A DNA stretch of 58,267 nt from Bradymonadales bacterium (GCA_016931535.1 JAFGEP010000163.1:1-58267), one strand, 5' to 3'. Shown: positions 7,897 through 17,571, counted from the first letter of the stretch. Numbers and translations: made by a program. Notes: a model not told the origin generated them from the letters alone.

Positions 7897-9657
7897 TCAG
7901 CGCCAGGTTCCGTTGATCTCCAGGATGTCATCGGGATGCAATGCCAGCGGCCGGCTGTCGGACCACCGGTTCGGCCCCCCTTCCCATGCCAGCACGCCGG
8001 GATCGCCCGGTCGCGCTCGGACGAGCTTCCACTGGAAGCGAGCGCCCAAAGGCAGGTCGACGGGCAGCTCGCTGAACCACTCCGGGTAGTGAATATCATC
8101 GGTAACTAGCGATATGCAGGCTCCACTTTGTCCCCAGGCACCTAGCTCGTCGAGGTCGCCGCAAACGCGGATCTCCTCTCCCCAGTCGGTGTGAGCCCGA
8201 TCCGCCACGAAGAGGACCGGCATGGCCGGCCAGTCGTCGGCCCCGCTCAGCCTGCCGAACACCTCTGCGTAGCTCGGCTCCCCCTCGCGCGCGCTCTGGT
8301 CGGCGTAGCGCTCGAGCACCCGCAACCACTGGGCCAGGTAGCGCCGGCCGGTTCTCCCGCCGTCCAGGCGCTGGCTGTCGATAAACAGCACGCTCTCGAA
8401 GTTGCTGGCTCGCCGGGTGCGGTTGCCCATGCCGGCCGCGGTCCAGTTGGAGGCGTCGGTGATGACGCGCAGATGGGTCCGACCCAGGATGGCCACCTTG
8501 TGGTGCATGGCGGTAAACGGCGTGCGGGCGTTGATGGCCTCGTAGACATGGACCCCGACGGCTCGGAGCTGGTCTTCGGTCTTGTCCTCCCAGCCGACCC
8601 GAGCGCCCGTCGCGTCCACCCCGTCGGACTGCTTGCGGTCGGTGATGACGTAGACCGGCACCCCTTCGCGCACCTTGCGCCCCAAGAGCTCCACCAGCGA
8701 CTCGGAGAAGCCGGGGGCGGTCAAATTCCGCAACGAGAACACCATCAGCAGGATCTGCTCCTCTTCCTCGTCGATCCAGCGCATCAGGTGCGTCACGGCC
8801 CGATCGCCGCTGGCGGCCGGCGTGAAGAGCAGGTTGACGGCCGCCTGGGGGTCCCAGCGGTTGACGATCTCGCCGCCGGTCAGCACCGCCTCGTAGGTGC
8901 GGGCGTAGGCCGCCACCAGGGTGGGGTCGTTGATGAGATGCAGGGTCTCCTCGTTCATGACGGCGTTGTCCCCGGGATTCTGGCTCCCGCTCAGCACGGC
9001 CGACCAGGTCGGGGTCTCGAACAGCCGGGTTTTAAGATGCATCAGGCCCGAGCAGGCGATCCCCACAAGGTCGGCTGTCCTGCGGCCTTCCGTGTCCAGG
9101 GCGCGGTGGTCCTGGGCCAGTTCGAACCCCCGACCGACCAGGTACTCGTCCATGACGTTGTAGTCCAGCTCCGGCGAGAGCTGCTTGGCATCGATGAGCA
9201 CCTGGACGTCCACCCCTGCATGATGGGCATCGGCCAGCGCCTCGGTGATGCGGGGGTTCCTCAGGTTGTAGACGGCGTACCAGATCCGATAGGGGTTGTC
9301 GCCTTCCTCGTAGTGGCTCGGGTCAGCCTGGCGCGCGCCCTGCACGCGGGCGATCATCTCGATCTCCAAGGTCACTGTGGGATCGTCGGGGGCGAACAGC
9401 GCCGTCAGCGGTGCATCGAGGTCGGCCCAGCGGGGCAGGGGCGCGGAAGTCGGCAGGTCCAGACCGAAGGTGTCCGCCTTCCCGAGCGAGTCGAAGCCGC
9501 CGAGTGGCGGCCCCTCCTCCAGCACCCCTTCCCAGTCTTCCCGATCCCGATCGTCTACCCCCGGCGTCAGCATGGGGTCTGCACACCCCAGGGCGGCCGC
9601 CAGCAGGCAGATCGTACAGAAGGCGAACAGTAGTTGATTCCAACGGTTGGTCAGCAT
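7897..9657 (-). CDS. Phospholipase D-like lipoprotein with C-terminal starch-binding (CBM20-like) domain
   Basis: 586 residues. MLTNRWNQLLFAFCTICLLA ending AALGC is a lipoprotein signal. The core (about residues 80-430) has two half-sites of the PLD superfamily: HLKTRLFE followed by SGSQNPGDNA, and MHHKVAILG followed by TDASNWT. In both the HxK is present, but the trailing acidic residue of HxKxxxxD is Glu in one and Gly in the other. The last about 105 residues look like a CBM20 fold (RVCGDLDELGAWG, then FQWKLVRA, then AWEGGPNRWS). PLD enzymes cleave phosphodiesters; CBM20 binds alpha-glucans or phosphoglucans. The start is taken at the signal peptide; the frame is open to 9723. Single gene; substrate unknown. 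Confidence 0.8.
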   Translation of the reverse strand: MLTNRWNQLLFAFCTICLLAAALGCADPMLTPGVDDRDREDWEGVLEEGPPLGGFDSLGKADTFGLDLPTSAPLPRWADLDAPLTALFAPDDPTVTLEIEMIARVQGARQADPSHYEEGDNPYRIWYAVYNLRNPRITEALADAHHAGVDVQVLIDAKQLSPELDYNVMDEYLVGRGFELAQDHRALDTEGRRTADLVGIACSGLMHLKTRLFETPTWSAVLSGSQNPGDNAVMNEETLHLINDPTLVAAYARTYEAVLTGGEIVNRWDPQAAVNLLFTPAASGDRAVTHLMRWIDEEEEQILLMVFSLRNLTAPGFSESLVELLGRKVREGVPVYVITDRKQSDGVDATGARVGWEDKTEDQLRAVGVHVYEAINARTPFTAMHHKVAILGRTHLRVITDASNWTAAGMGNRTRRASNFESVLFIDSQRLDGGRTGRRYLAQWLRVLERYADQSAREGEPSYAEVFGRLSGADDWPAMPVLFVADRAHTDWGEEIRVCGDLDELGAWGQSGACISLVTDDIHYPEWFSELPVDLPLGARFQWKLVRARPGDPGVLAWEGGPNRWSDSRPLALHPDDILEINGTWR

Positions 9658-9946
9658 GTGAACCCTGGTTATCGGGACCGCCGTCGTGGTCTGGTCTGGT
9701 CTCTGTGCGTCGGGTCTCTCCATGCAGCAGAGATCGTGCCAGATCGATCAAGTCAGGCCGTTGGAACCATATCTATCCGGAAACTGGTGCAAAAACGGGT
9801 CGCCCGGCCCCCCGGTCCGCAGAGTCCAAGCTCGAGCCGAACCCCGATCGGGTTAAAAAAGGGGGCAACTCCAGTAGCCACCTGGGGGGACAGAAGAGAC
9901 CGATTCCCAGGGAGGAGCCTGTTGTCGATCGAATGGTGACGAACGG

Positions 9947-10279
9947 TTACGAACGGACTAGGCGCTTGAGGAGCAGCTCCTCGATCTCACGTCGTCCATC
10001 CAGCACTGCCAGGATGACGACCCGCTCATTATCCGCCCGGTAGATCAAGCGATAGGGTTTCACGACAATCTCTCGCCAGGTGCTGAAGCCGAACAAGGCC
10101 AGTTCGGGAACGACCCGACCTCTAGCAGGATGGGATTGAAGAGAAGCGGCCTTTTCCCTCATGCGGGCCGCCAGACGGCGCGCATTGCTCGGTGAGTCGG
10201 CGGCGATGAAGGTGACGATCTCCTCGAGATCCTGAGATGCCGTTTCGGTCCAGAAGATCTGGGGAAACGGTTCAGTCAT
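9947..10279 (-). CDS. ParE/RelE-family toxin
   Basis: 110 residues. The pattern IFWTETASQDLEEIVTFIA at the N-terminus, the central GRVVPELALFGFSTWREIVV and the C-terminal PYRLIYRADNERVVILAVLD (R-L-I-Y-R then a strand) are those of the RelE/ParE superfamily, subgroup ParE by the helical N-terminus. Its start overlaps the stop of the upstream antitoxin gene by 8 bases (ATGACTGA), which decides the start and implies coupled translation. It should either cleave mRNA on the ribosome or poison gyrase; the sequence does not tell which. Confidence 0.85.
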   Translation of the reverse strand: MTEPFPQIFWTETASQDLEEIVTFIAADSPSNARRLAARMREKAASLQSHPARGRVVPELALFGFSTWREIVVKPYRLIYRADNERVVILAVLDGRREIEELLLKRLVRS

Positions 10280-10559
10280 CACCAGCAACCCTGCTGATCA
10301 CGGTTTCCATGCGCTGGAAGAGTACATCCTGTTCTACCAGCCGGCCTGCCCGGATATCTGCTTCGCCCAGAGCAATCAGCTTGAGCATGGCCAACGTTTG
10401 CTTCCACTCATCGTACTGGTCGATGCTCATCACGACAGCTTTGGCCTCGCCGTTCTGAGTGACGACCAGTAGACGGCCTTTCTCGTGCGCCTCGCGCACG
10501 ACCTCGGCGGCATTGTTTTTCAGATAGGTGATCGGTTTGATGGTTTCTTTGAGCCCCAT
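10272..10559 (-). CDS. Phd/YefM-family antitoxin
   Basis: 95 residues. MGLKETIKPITYLKNNAAEV and GRLLVVTQNGEAKAVVMSID are the Phd/YefM DNA-binding N-domain, and the helical C-terminus (LGEADIRAGRLVEQDVLFQR) should wrap the toxin. The ATG at 10559 begins the domain; the frame stays open to 10709 but without support. The bases upstream (10575-10605) are AT-rich and probably hold the autoregulated promoter. It is the first gene of a two-gene module with the ParE/RelE toxin. Confidence 0.85.
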   Translation of the reverse strand: MGLKETIKPITYLKNNAAEVVREAHEKGRLLVVTQNGEAKAVVMSIDQYDEWKQTLAMLKLIALGEADIRAGRLVEQDVLFQRMETVISRVAGDD

Positions 10560-10682
10560 GACTGCCTCGATTGGCTTCACATAGTACCAAATATAATACG
10601 TTATTCGGTCTTCTGCAAGCCGAGGATTTTCGCCCGTTGCGAAAACAGCGGGAAGGCGGGATATTGCGTAGAGGAGGGGCGA

Positions 10683-12173
10683 ATGGCGAACAAACCGACG
10701 AGTGACCATCGGTTTCTCAGAGCTGGACTCTGCATCCTGACGTGGTTGCTATGCCTCCTCGGCTGCTCGCAAGAGCCCGCGGACGCGGCAAATGGGGGGG
10801 CGGACGATCTCGCCACCGAGGACGATTCAGCTCGGGATCTCGAGAGCGATCCGGGCGATCCGGTCGACTCCCGCGAAGATCCGGCCGGCCTGCCGGACGG
10901 ACAGCTCGATCAGGCCGACGGACAGCCGGTCGACCTGGTCGGCGATCCGACAGGCGATGCTCCGGTGGCCGACCAACCAATGGACCAGGGAGCTGACACC
11001 CTCGATCGACCCGATCTCGATCGCACCATGTGGTGTGCTGCCCAGTGGCCTTACGCCACCTCGACCGCCGTTTCAGTGCCCACCGAGCCGCTCTATGTTC
11101 AGCTTCGGGTGGAGGGGGTGACCCCTTTCGAAGCGGCCGACCCCAGCCTGGCGGTCGAGGTCGGTTGGGGGCCACTCGGCACGTTGCCCGACCAGCCGGC
11201 CTGGCGGTGGAGCTCCGCCGAGTTCAATCCCAGCTGCGCCTACTGCGGGGAGAACGAGGAGTACATGGGCAGTGTCGCTCCGGACCAGGAGGGCGTGTTC
11301 CTCTGGGCCGGGCGGATCAGCTACGCAGGCAATGGGCCCTTGTACTGCGACCGTGCCGACGGCGGTCGCGCCGGCAGTGAGGACGGCTGGTCGGTCGACG
11401 ACGCCGGGCGGATCGTGGTGGTGGATGAGGGCGAGATTTCGGTGATCTCGCTGAACCTGCGCTGTCTCCAGGACGACTGGGACCGGCGTTTGCCGATCAT
11501 CGCCGACACCCTGGCCGCCCTGCGGCCCGACCTGATGGGGTTCCAGGAGGTCTGCGCCGAGCCCGGTGGAAGGGACAACCTGGTCGAGCTGGTGGATGGC
11601 CTGTCCCAGCGCACGGGGGCGGTCTACCGTGTGGAGCGGACGGTCACACACCGCTCCTGGGACCGGTACGACGAGGGGCTAGCGCTGGTCAGCCCGCACA
11701 CGGTCGGCGAATTCGCAGCCGAAGCTCTGCCGGCCGGCATCTTTCCGCGCAAGGTCATCCTGTGGCGTGCATCGACCCCCCAGGGCGGCGTGTTGTTCGC
11801 GACCACCCACCTCGACTACCAGAGCGGTGAGGTGCGCGGCGAGCAGATCGCGGTGGTGGTGTCGGAGCTCGAGGAGAGACGGCGTGTCGGTGAGCCCGTC
11901 ATCCTGACCGGTGATCTCAACGAGTCTCCGGGCGGAGCGGTCCAGCAGGCGCTGGATGCCGCTGGATACACGGACCTCTGGGATGCGCTGCGCTCTTCGG
12001 AGAGTGGCCCCACCTATCCCGCCGATGACCCCAGCGCCCGCATCGACTACATCTGGCTGAACCCGGGGGAAAGCGGCTGGGAACCGGGCTCCATCGATCG
12101 CATCCTGGACACCCCGGTGGCGGGTGTCTACGGCTCGGACCACCTGGGGCTGTACGCCACCACCAGCCGGTGA
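10683..12173 (+). CDS. Lipoprotein with endonuclease/exonuclease/phosphatase (EEP) domain
   Basis: 496 residues. The lipoprotein signal ends CLLGC, followed by an Asp-rich linker (about residues 28-115) built of repeats such as DPGDPVD and DLVGDPTGD. A short beta-rich domain with a Cys-x-x-Cys (SCAYCGENE) precedes the C-terminal EEP domain (about 255-495). The latter has all family motifs: SLNLR, GFQEV (metal Glu), TTHLDYQ (catalytic His), LTGDLNESPGG (Asp/Asn), RIDYIWL and SDHLGLY (final Asp-His). It should be an extracellular metal-dependent phosphodiesterase, for example a DNase or sphingomyelinase-like enzyme. Start by GAGGAGGGG upstream; a candidate promoter (TTGCGA 17 GATATT) lies at 10637-10665. 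Confidence 0.85.
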   Translation: MANKPTSDHRFLRAGLCILTWLLCLLGCSQEPADAANGGADDLATEDDSARDLESDPGDPVDSREDPAGLPDGQLDQADGQPVDLVGDPTGDAPVADQPMDQGADTLDRPDLDRTMWCAAQWPYATSTAVSVPTEPLYVQLRVEGVTPFEAADPSLAVEVGWGPLGTLPDQPAWRWSSAEFNPSCAYCGENEEYMGSVAPDQEGVFLWAGRISYAGNGPLYCDRADGGRAGSEDGWSVDDAGRIVVVDEGEISVISLNLRCLQDDWDRRLPIIADTLAALRPDLMGFQEVCAEPGGRDNLVELVDGLSQRTGAVYRVERTVTHRSWDRYDEGLALVSPHTVGEFAAEALPAGIFPRKVILWRASTPQGGVLFATTHLDYQSGEVRGEQIAVVVSELEERRRVGEPVILTGDLNESPGGAVQQALDAAGYTDLWDALRSSESGPTYPADDPSARIDYIWLNPGESGWEPGSIDRILDTPVAGVYGSDHLGLYATTSR

Positions 12174-12186
12174 GGGGGGAGGATCA

Positions 12187-12263
12187 CCTGGCCAGAGGCT
12201 AGGATCGCCCCCTCCGTCGCTAGGCGGGCATTGCCTGGCCACAGGCTAGGATCGCCCCCTCCG
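12187..12263. repeat. Two copies of a dispersed repeat (locus 1)
   Basis: Two 30-base direct repeats (12187-12216 and 12234-12263) differ at one base and contain the core AGGATCGCCCCCTCCG. The reverse complement of this core recurs at 49.8 kb and 58.2 kb. A stem GGCGGC-TAC-GCCGCC follows at about 12262-12276. The elements sit between convergent genes. Confidence 0.75.
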
Positions 12264-12305
12264 GCGGCTACGCCGCCCCCTTTCGGGCTCCGCCCTGGTT
12301 CTCGA

Positions 12306-13310
12306 TCACATCTCACCAAGGCCGCCATTTTCCTGGGTTTCTGGGTCGACCTCGCCAAACACCTCCTGCGTCAGCAGCTCCAGTGCTGCCGTGGGCCGCT
12401 CCAGCCGCTTGCCCATGGCGATGTAGGTAGCCAGCAGCTGGCGGGTCTGGATCCCCACCTTCGAGAAGTGGATTTTCAGGTAGGTCTCGAGGTCGAAGGG
12501 TGCCAGTCGAGACACCAGGCCGAAGGCCCGACGATAGAAGAATCCGCTCAATATCCGGCGATAGAATGGAGGGGTTGCTCCCAGATCGGCCGCCGTGGCC
12601 TCGATCGCTTCCCGTGCCGCCTTAGCCGCCAAGGGGAGGAGAGGGCTTTTCCGCAGGTTGTGCATCTGCCAGCCGGCTCCCTCCAGCGCCACGATGGCGG
12701 GCTGGAGGGCTGCGGTAGCGAACGCTCCCTGACTGGCCGTAGCCGGATTGGCTTTGGCCGGACAGCCACCTCTCCGCAAGGTGGCCACGATCATCTGGAC
12801 GCGCATCGGTGAACCCGAGAACGGCGTGGAGGTCAGGGGCGGAATCCAGCAGGCCACGCCAGGTAGCAGCGGCTCGCCCGGCAGCGGGCAGCGATAGGCG
12901 ATCAGGGTGATCAATCCCGAGACGATTCGATCCTCGGGGCAGTGCGAGCGAAGAAAAGGCAGGACCTGCGCTCCGGGTTGCAGGGTGACGACGGTGGACC
13001 GTCCCGCCTGCTCGGCCAGCTCGGCAAACCAGGTGCCCGATAACAGCGCGTCGGTGGAGGTGCAAAGCCAGACCTGATCCCAACACCGCTCGCCGACCTG
13101 TCCGATGTGGGTCAGCGTCTGGAACCCTTCCAGACTGCACTCGGTGGGCCGAGGTTTCGCGTTGAGCGGATAGATGCGCAGGCCGCTGGCCAGATCGGAG
13201 GCGTATTTCTCTTTGACGAGGAAGCTCACCGAGGCGCCCCCTTGATGAAGAAACAGCCCGTATGCCTGGCCTACCGCTCCTGCTCCCACCAGAAGAATGT
13301 CCATGTCCAT
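12306..13310 (-). CDS. Ketopantoate reductase-like (ApbA/PanE) oxidoreductase
   Basis: 334 residues, cytoplasmic. The N-terminus MDMDILLVGAGAVGQAYGLF is a Rossmann NADPH-binding motif (GxGxxG), and the following ASVSFLVKEKYASDLASGL fits the PanE/ApbA N-domain. The C-terminal half is helical, as in the family C-domain, but is long and divergent (family usually about 290-310), so the substrate may not be ketopantoate. It stands alone, convergent with the EEP lipoprotein and divergent from the histidine kinase. Confidence 0.7.
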   Translation of the reverse strand: MDMDILLVGAGAVGQAYGLFLHQGGASVSFLVKEKYASDLASGLRIYPLNAKPRPTECSLEGFQTLTHIGQVGERCWDQVWLCTSTDALLSGTWFAELAEQAGRSTVVTLQPGAQVLPFLRSHCPEDRIVSGLITLIAYRCPLPGEPLLPGVACWIPPLTSTPFSGSPMRVQMIVATLRRGGCPAKANPATASQGAFATAALQPAIVALEGAGWQMHNLRKSPLLPLAAKAAREAIEATAADLGATPPFYRRILSGFFYRRAFGLVSRLAPFDLETYLKIHFSKVGIQTRQLLATYIAMGKRLERPTAALELLTQEVFGEVDPETQENGGLGEM

Positions 13311-13446
13311 GCCCTGTCAGGTGGGTCGGAAATATAGCCGAGGTCGCTCGATGCAGAAAGGTGATTGACCCGGAGGGGCTCTTAGTGCACAGATAGTTCA
13401 AGCTTGAGGTTATTCTAGTTGGCCAGCTCCGCCAACCAGGTGGACC

Positions 13447-15783
13447 ATGGATCGACAGGACCAGTCAAGGCGAGGGCTCCAAGCGCTGGAGCCGATGCTG
13501 CAGTTGGTGTTGGATACCCTTCCCGTGCGGGTATTCTGGAAGGACCTCCACTCGATCTACCTTGGCTGCAACCTCCCGTTTGCGCTGGACGCCGGCCTGC
13601 GCCATCCCAATGAGATCATCGGCCGCAAGGACCTCGATCTGCCCTGGAGGGAGCAGGCCGCCCTGTACAGGGGGGATGACCAGGCGGTGATGTCGTCCGG
13701 AACAGCCAAGCTGAACTACGAGGAACCGGAGACCGGCCTGGATGGAAGCTGCAAATGGCTGCGGACCAGCAAGATCCCTCTGAAGACCGCCGAGGGAGAG
13801 ATCATCGGCGTGCTGGGCACCTACGAGGACATTACCGAGCGCAGGGCCACAGAAGATGCGCTCCATCGGACCATCCAGGTGATGGAGAACAGCCCCGCCG
13901 TGGTGTTCCGCCGTGTAAGCGGCCAGCCGCCGCGGGTGGAGCTGGTCTCCCGGAACATCGGCCAATTGGGATACAGCGCGGAAGAGCTGATCTCGGGAAC
14001 GGTGCGCTTGGAGGAACTGGTCTGCGCGGAGGACCTGCCTCGTATAACAGAAGAGATCCGGGCAGCTCTGGAAAAAGGCGCTGATCGCTTCCAGGTCAAA
14101 TGCCGCCTCTTGGCCAAGGATGGCCAGGCACGTTGGATGGAGTGCTACGTCCTGATCGAACGGGAAGAGGTCGACCGGCCCCGCGCCTACCAGGGCATCT
14201 TGATCGATCGCACCGAGCGCATGCGAGCGGAGCAGGCGTTACTGGAGTCCGAGCGGAAATATCGCCAGCTGGTGAACAACTCCCTGCTCGGCTTCTTCGT
14301 CACCCAGTCCCACCTCCTGAAGTTCTGCAACCAACGTCTCGCCGACATGTTCGGCTACCATCGACCCGAGGAGATGGTCGGGAAGGGCACCCGGGAGATG
14401 GTGGACCCCCAGTACTGGAGCACGGTCGTCGCGGCGGTTCGAGAGCGCGAAACCAGCCGGTCCCCTGGTCGATCGGTTCAAGTTCGCTGCGTCCGTCGGG
14501 ATGGCAGCAGGTTCGATGCCGAGGTCATCGGCAGCCGGATCGAGTACGAAGGCCAGCCTGCGCTCCAGGGGAGCCTGATCGACATCACGGCCCGCCTGCA
14601 AATGGAAGCCGAACAGGAGCGGCTCAAGGAGCAGCTCATCCAGGCCCAGAAGATGGAGTCCATCGGGCGGCTGGCCGGGGGGATCGCCCATGATCTGAAC
14701 AACCTGCTCTCTCCCGTCGTGGGCTACTCCGAGCTCTTGTTGAAGGACTTTTCCAGCGCCGATCCTCGGCGGGGGTACGTGGCCGAGATCAACACCGTGG
14801 CGGAACGGGCCAAAAGACTGATTCGCCAGCTCCTGGCCTTCGGCCGGAAGCAGGTTCTGGAGCTTCGCCTGGTCGACTTGCGCCGGGTGCTCCAAGGGTT
14901 CGAGAACATCCTGAGGCGTACCATTCGCGAGAATATTCGGATCGAGATGGCGCTTCCGGATCACCTGGGCCTGGTCCAGGCGGACGTGGTCCAGATCGAG
15001 CAGGTTCTGCTCAATCTGGCCGTCAATGCCCAGGATGCCATGCCCACCGGAGGCGTTCTGTCATTTGCGCTCGCCGAGGAGACCATCGGGGAAGATGCGG
15101 GCCACCCCGACGAGCCACCACCCGGTAACTGGATTGTGCTCACGGTTCGGGATACCGGCCCAGGCATCGACCCGGCCATCCTGGACAACCTGTTCGATCC
15201 GTTCTTCACCACCAAGGAGGTCGGCAAGGGCATCGGCTTGGGCCTGGCGACCGTGTACGGCATCGTGGCTCAACACGATGGGCACATCCTGGTCGACCCC
15301 CGGTCGACAGCTGGGGCCACGTTTCGGATCTGCCTTCCCCGGGCGGAAGCGAAGGATCAAGCGCTCCCGGTCTCCCCCGTGGAACCGGTGATCGAATCCG
15401 GCAGGGAGCGGATCCTCCTGGTGGAGGATAACGAGACGGTTCGGCAGGTCACCCGCCTGATGCTGGAGCGGCAAGGGTACCAGGTATTGGCCGCCGAGGG
15501 CCCTATCCAGGCCATCGCCCTTTTCGAGCAGGAGCAACGGTCCGTGGACCTCCTGCTGACCGATGTGGTCATGCCCGGCATGAACGGCAGGGAGCTGTTC
15601 GAGAGTCTGGGCAAGGGGAACCCCTCTCTCAAGGTGCTCTTCATGTCCGGCTACGATCCCGGGGTGGTGACAAACCACGGGATCGCGAACGGCGAAGCCT
15701 GCTTCCTCCAGAAGCCGTTCACCGCAGCCGCCCTGGCAGAGAAGATCCGCCTTGCCTTGGGAAGGCGCCATCCTTCATCGTGA
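13447..15783 (+). CDS. Hybrid histidine kinase, PAS3-HisKA-HATPase-receiver
   Basis: 778 residues, no membrane segment, so a cytoplasmic sensor. Three PAS segments occupy about residues 15-385; the first ends in a typical PAC turn (GVLGTYEDITERR). The dimerisation box MESIGRLAGGIAHDLNNLLS carries the phospho-accepting His (about H415). The ATPase has NLAVNAQDAM (N box), VRDTGPGID (G1), LFDPFFTTK (F) and GIGLGLATVYGIV (G2). A fused receiver starts RILLVEDNETVRQV, with phospho-acceptor Asp about 706 in LLLTDVVMPGMNG and Lys in LQKPF. There is no adjacent response regulator with a DNA-binding domain, so the output is unknown. The start follows CCAGGTGG. Confidence 0.92.
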   Translation: MDRQDQSRRGLQALEPMLQLVLDTLPVRVFWKDLHSIYLGCNLPFALDAGLRHPNEIIGRKDLDLPWREQAALYRGDDQAVMSSGTAKLNYEEPETGLDGSCKWLRTSKIPLKTAEGEIIGVLGTYEDITERRATEDALHRTIQVMENSPAVVFRRVSGQPPRVELVSRNIGQLGYSAEELISGTVRLEELVCAEDLPRITEEIRAALEKGADRFQVKCRLLAKDGQARWMECYVLIEREEVDRPRAYQGILIDRTERMRAEQALLESERKYRQLVNNSLLGFFVTQSHLLKFCNQRLADMFGYHRPEEMVGKGTREMVDPQYWSTVVAAVRERETSRSPGRSVQVRCVRRDGSRFDAEVIGSRIEYEGQPALQGSLIDITARLQMEAEQERLKEQLIQAQKMESIGRLAGGIAHDLNNLLSPVVGYSELLLKDFSSADPRRGYVAEINTVAERAKRLIRQLLAFGRKQVLELRLVDLRRVLQGFENILRRTIRENIRIEMALPDHLGLVQADVVQIEQVLLNLAVNAQDAMPTGGVLSFALAEETIGEDAGHPDEPPPGNWIVLTVRDTGPGIDPAILDNLFDPFFTTKEVGKGIGLGLATVYGIVAQHDGHILVDPRSTAGATFRICLPRAEAKDQALPVSPVEPVIESGRERILLVEDNETVRQVTRLMLERQGYQVLAAEGPIQAIALFEQEQRSVDLLLTDVVMPGMNGRELFESLGKGNPSLKVLFMSGYDPGVVTNHGIANGEACFLQKPFTAAALAEKIRLALGRRHPSS

Positions 15784-15974
15784 GATTGGGGCCGTAACCA
15801 GGCGGATCGGATGTCGTGCTGCTCCTTCAGATACCTCGATCCGGAACGGATGCTCACGGTCTCACTCCATCGGGCTATGGTCCTGGTGCGATACTCCGGG
15901 CGATCTCGGGCCGGCCGTCGATCATCGCACGTCTTGTTTGGGCAGGATCCCCTCGCCGTTGGCCGCAATCGGCC

Positions 15975-17084
15975 TCATCGACCTCGGCGCCTGGGGTCCG
16001 GTTCGCTTCGCTGCTCCTGCCAGGCGAGCAGCTCACCGGTGAGCACGTGTGGAGCTTTCTGGAGCGCCGGCAGCGCCGCCGAGGCTGTGAGCAGACAGGC
16101 GATCCGGAGCTCATGGATCACCCGCTCCAGAAATCGACGGGCCCCATCGATTCCGCCTGCGAAATAAGCCTGGAGCACAGGGGAGGCCATGCCGACTACC
16201 TCGGCACCCAGGGCGATGGCACGAGCGGCGTCCAGCCCGTTGCGTATGCCACCCGAGGCCATCAGCTCGAGCCCCTGTCCGTGTAGCTCCAGTAGGGTAG
16301 CCGCGGTTGGTATCCCCCAATCCCAGAAGGTCTCCGGCTGGGTATCGATGCCGTCCCTGCGCCTGAGGATCTCCACCCCGGTCCAGCTCGTGCCGCCGCT
16401 CCCCGCCACATCGACCGCCTTCACGCCGGCAGCCTTCAGGGCCAGTCCCGCCTCCCGGCTGATTCCGCATCCGGTCTCCTTGACGATGATCGGCACGGGG
16501 ATCTCTGCGACGAGCCTTGCCAGTCGCTGAAGAATCCCGGAAAAGCTGCGATCCCCTTCCGGCTGCATGATCTCCTGGGCCGGATTGAGGTGGACGCAGA
16601 GAGCGTCGGCGCCGATCTCCTCGACCAGCCAGCGCACCTGGTCTGCGGAGAGGTCACGGATCTGGGCGGCGCCGATGTTTCCGGCCAGAAAGACATCGGG
16701 GGCCACCTCGCGCACCCGGTAGCTGTCCAGCAGCGCCGGGTCCTGGAGCATGGCGCGCTGGCTGCCGACACCGAAGCCGATTCCCAGATGCTGGGCGAGC
16801 GCGGCCAGCGACCGGTTGATCTCCCCGGCTTCGTCAGTACCACCGGTCATGCCGGTGATGAACAAGGGAGCCTGAAAGGTGCGCCCGGCAAAATGCGCCG
16901 TCAGATCGATCCCATCCCAGTCGAGCTCTGGCAGGGCTTGATGTACCAGGTGCACATGCTCCAACCAGGTGGATCCCTCCTTCGCTTCCACGCTCGAGAG
17001 GCGGAAGAGATCGAGGTGATCGCGCTTGCGCCGCTCGGTCAATCCAGCGGACGCCGTTGTCTTCGGGTCCTTTTCGGTCGTCAC
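15975..17084 (-). CDS. fni: Type II isopentenyl-diphosphate delta-isomerase
   Basis: 369 residues. This FMN- and NADPH-dependent enzyme interconverts isopentenyl and dimethylallyl diphosphate. Visible signatures are the start RKRDHLDLF, APLFITGMTGGTDEAGEINR, GFGVGSQRAML, GADALCVHLNPAQE, IIVKETGCGISREA, the GGTSWTGVE element, and ASGGIRNGLDAARAIALGA for FMN phosphate binding. The start is a GTG. It is a single gene with no other mevalonate or carotenoid genes nearby, and convergent with the histidine kinase. Highly characteristic. Confidence 0.93.
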   Translation of the reverse strand: MTTEKDPKTTASAGLTERRKRDHLDLFRLSSVEAKEGSTWLEHVHLVHQALPELDWDGIDLTAHFAGRTFQAPLFITGMTGGTDEAGEINRSLAALAQHLGIGFGVGSQRAMLQDPALLDSYRVREVAPDVFLAGNIGAAQIRDLSADQVRWLVEEIGADALCVHLNPAQEIMQPEGDRSFSGILQRLARLVAEIPVPIIVKETGCGISREAGLALKAAGVKAVDVAGSGGTSWTGVEILRRRDGIDTQPETFWDWGIPTAATLLELHGQGLELMASGGIRNGLDAARAIALGAEVVGMASPVLQAYFAGGIDGARRFLERVIHELRIACLLTASAALPALQKAPHVLTGELLAWQEQRSEPDPRRRGR

Positions 17085-17178
17085 TGGTTACATCCTGGCT
17101 GGCCGCCAATGGCGAGTGATCCCATGGACCGCACCAGCTCTGGCTTTCCCGCGATTTTGCTGCGCGACAGGTCGCCCG

Positions 17179-17571
17179 TCACCCCATTTCAGTCTGAAAC
17201 CCTATAGCCTTTGCGATCGACCGTTGCCTCTCATCCAGCGTCAAGAATAGCAGCTCCGAGGGATCCGGCGATACATAGAGGGCGCAAGCAAGATGCCACA
17301 GGTCGGCTCCCCGGACATAGCCAGCCGAAAGCACCCGGTCGAACTCGGGGCTCAGACGACGGTCGGGGAATATCCACCGGATCCCCGCCAGCCATCGTTC
17401 CACAGCCACTTCGACCTGCTCGCGCATCAGCGTGGAGCGGAACTCCGCCTCCAGTAGATTCGAGGCCAAGGTGACATCCAGCTGATCCAGCGTAGCCTGC
17501 ACCTCGTTCCAACCCGGCTCTCCGAATACCCTGCAGACCAGCACCGAGGTGTCCACATAGGCCCCGTTCAT
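17179..17571 (-). CDS. PIN-domain ribonuclease toxin (VapC-like)
   Basis: 130 residues. The PIN acidic residues are visible: Asp7 in AYVDTSVLV, Glu at LLEAEF (about 41-43), Asp90 in RGADLWHLACAL, and Asp113 in TLDERQ. This is a magnesium-dependent RNase of toxin-antitoxin modules. Its ATG overlaps the stop of the antitoxin gene by four bases (ATGA), so they are translated together. The C-terminus is complete. Confidence 0.88.
   Translation of the reverse strand: MNGAYVDTSVLVCRVFGEPGWNEVQATLDQLDVTLASNLLEAEFRSTLMREQVEVAVERWLAGIRWIFPDRRLSPEFDRVLSAGYVRGADLWHLACALYVSPDPSELLFLTLDERQRSIAKAIGFQTEMG

Noticed and set aside
8191..9633. Long plus-strand open frame (480 codons) over the PLD gene
   Set aside because: It lies wholly antisense to a well-supported gene, has no ribosome site and no recognisable domain; a high-GC shadow.
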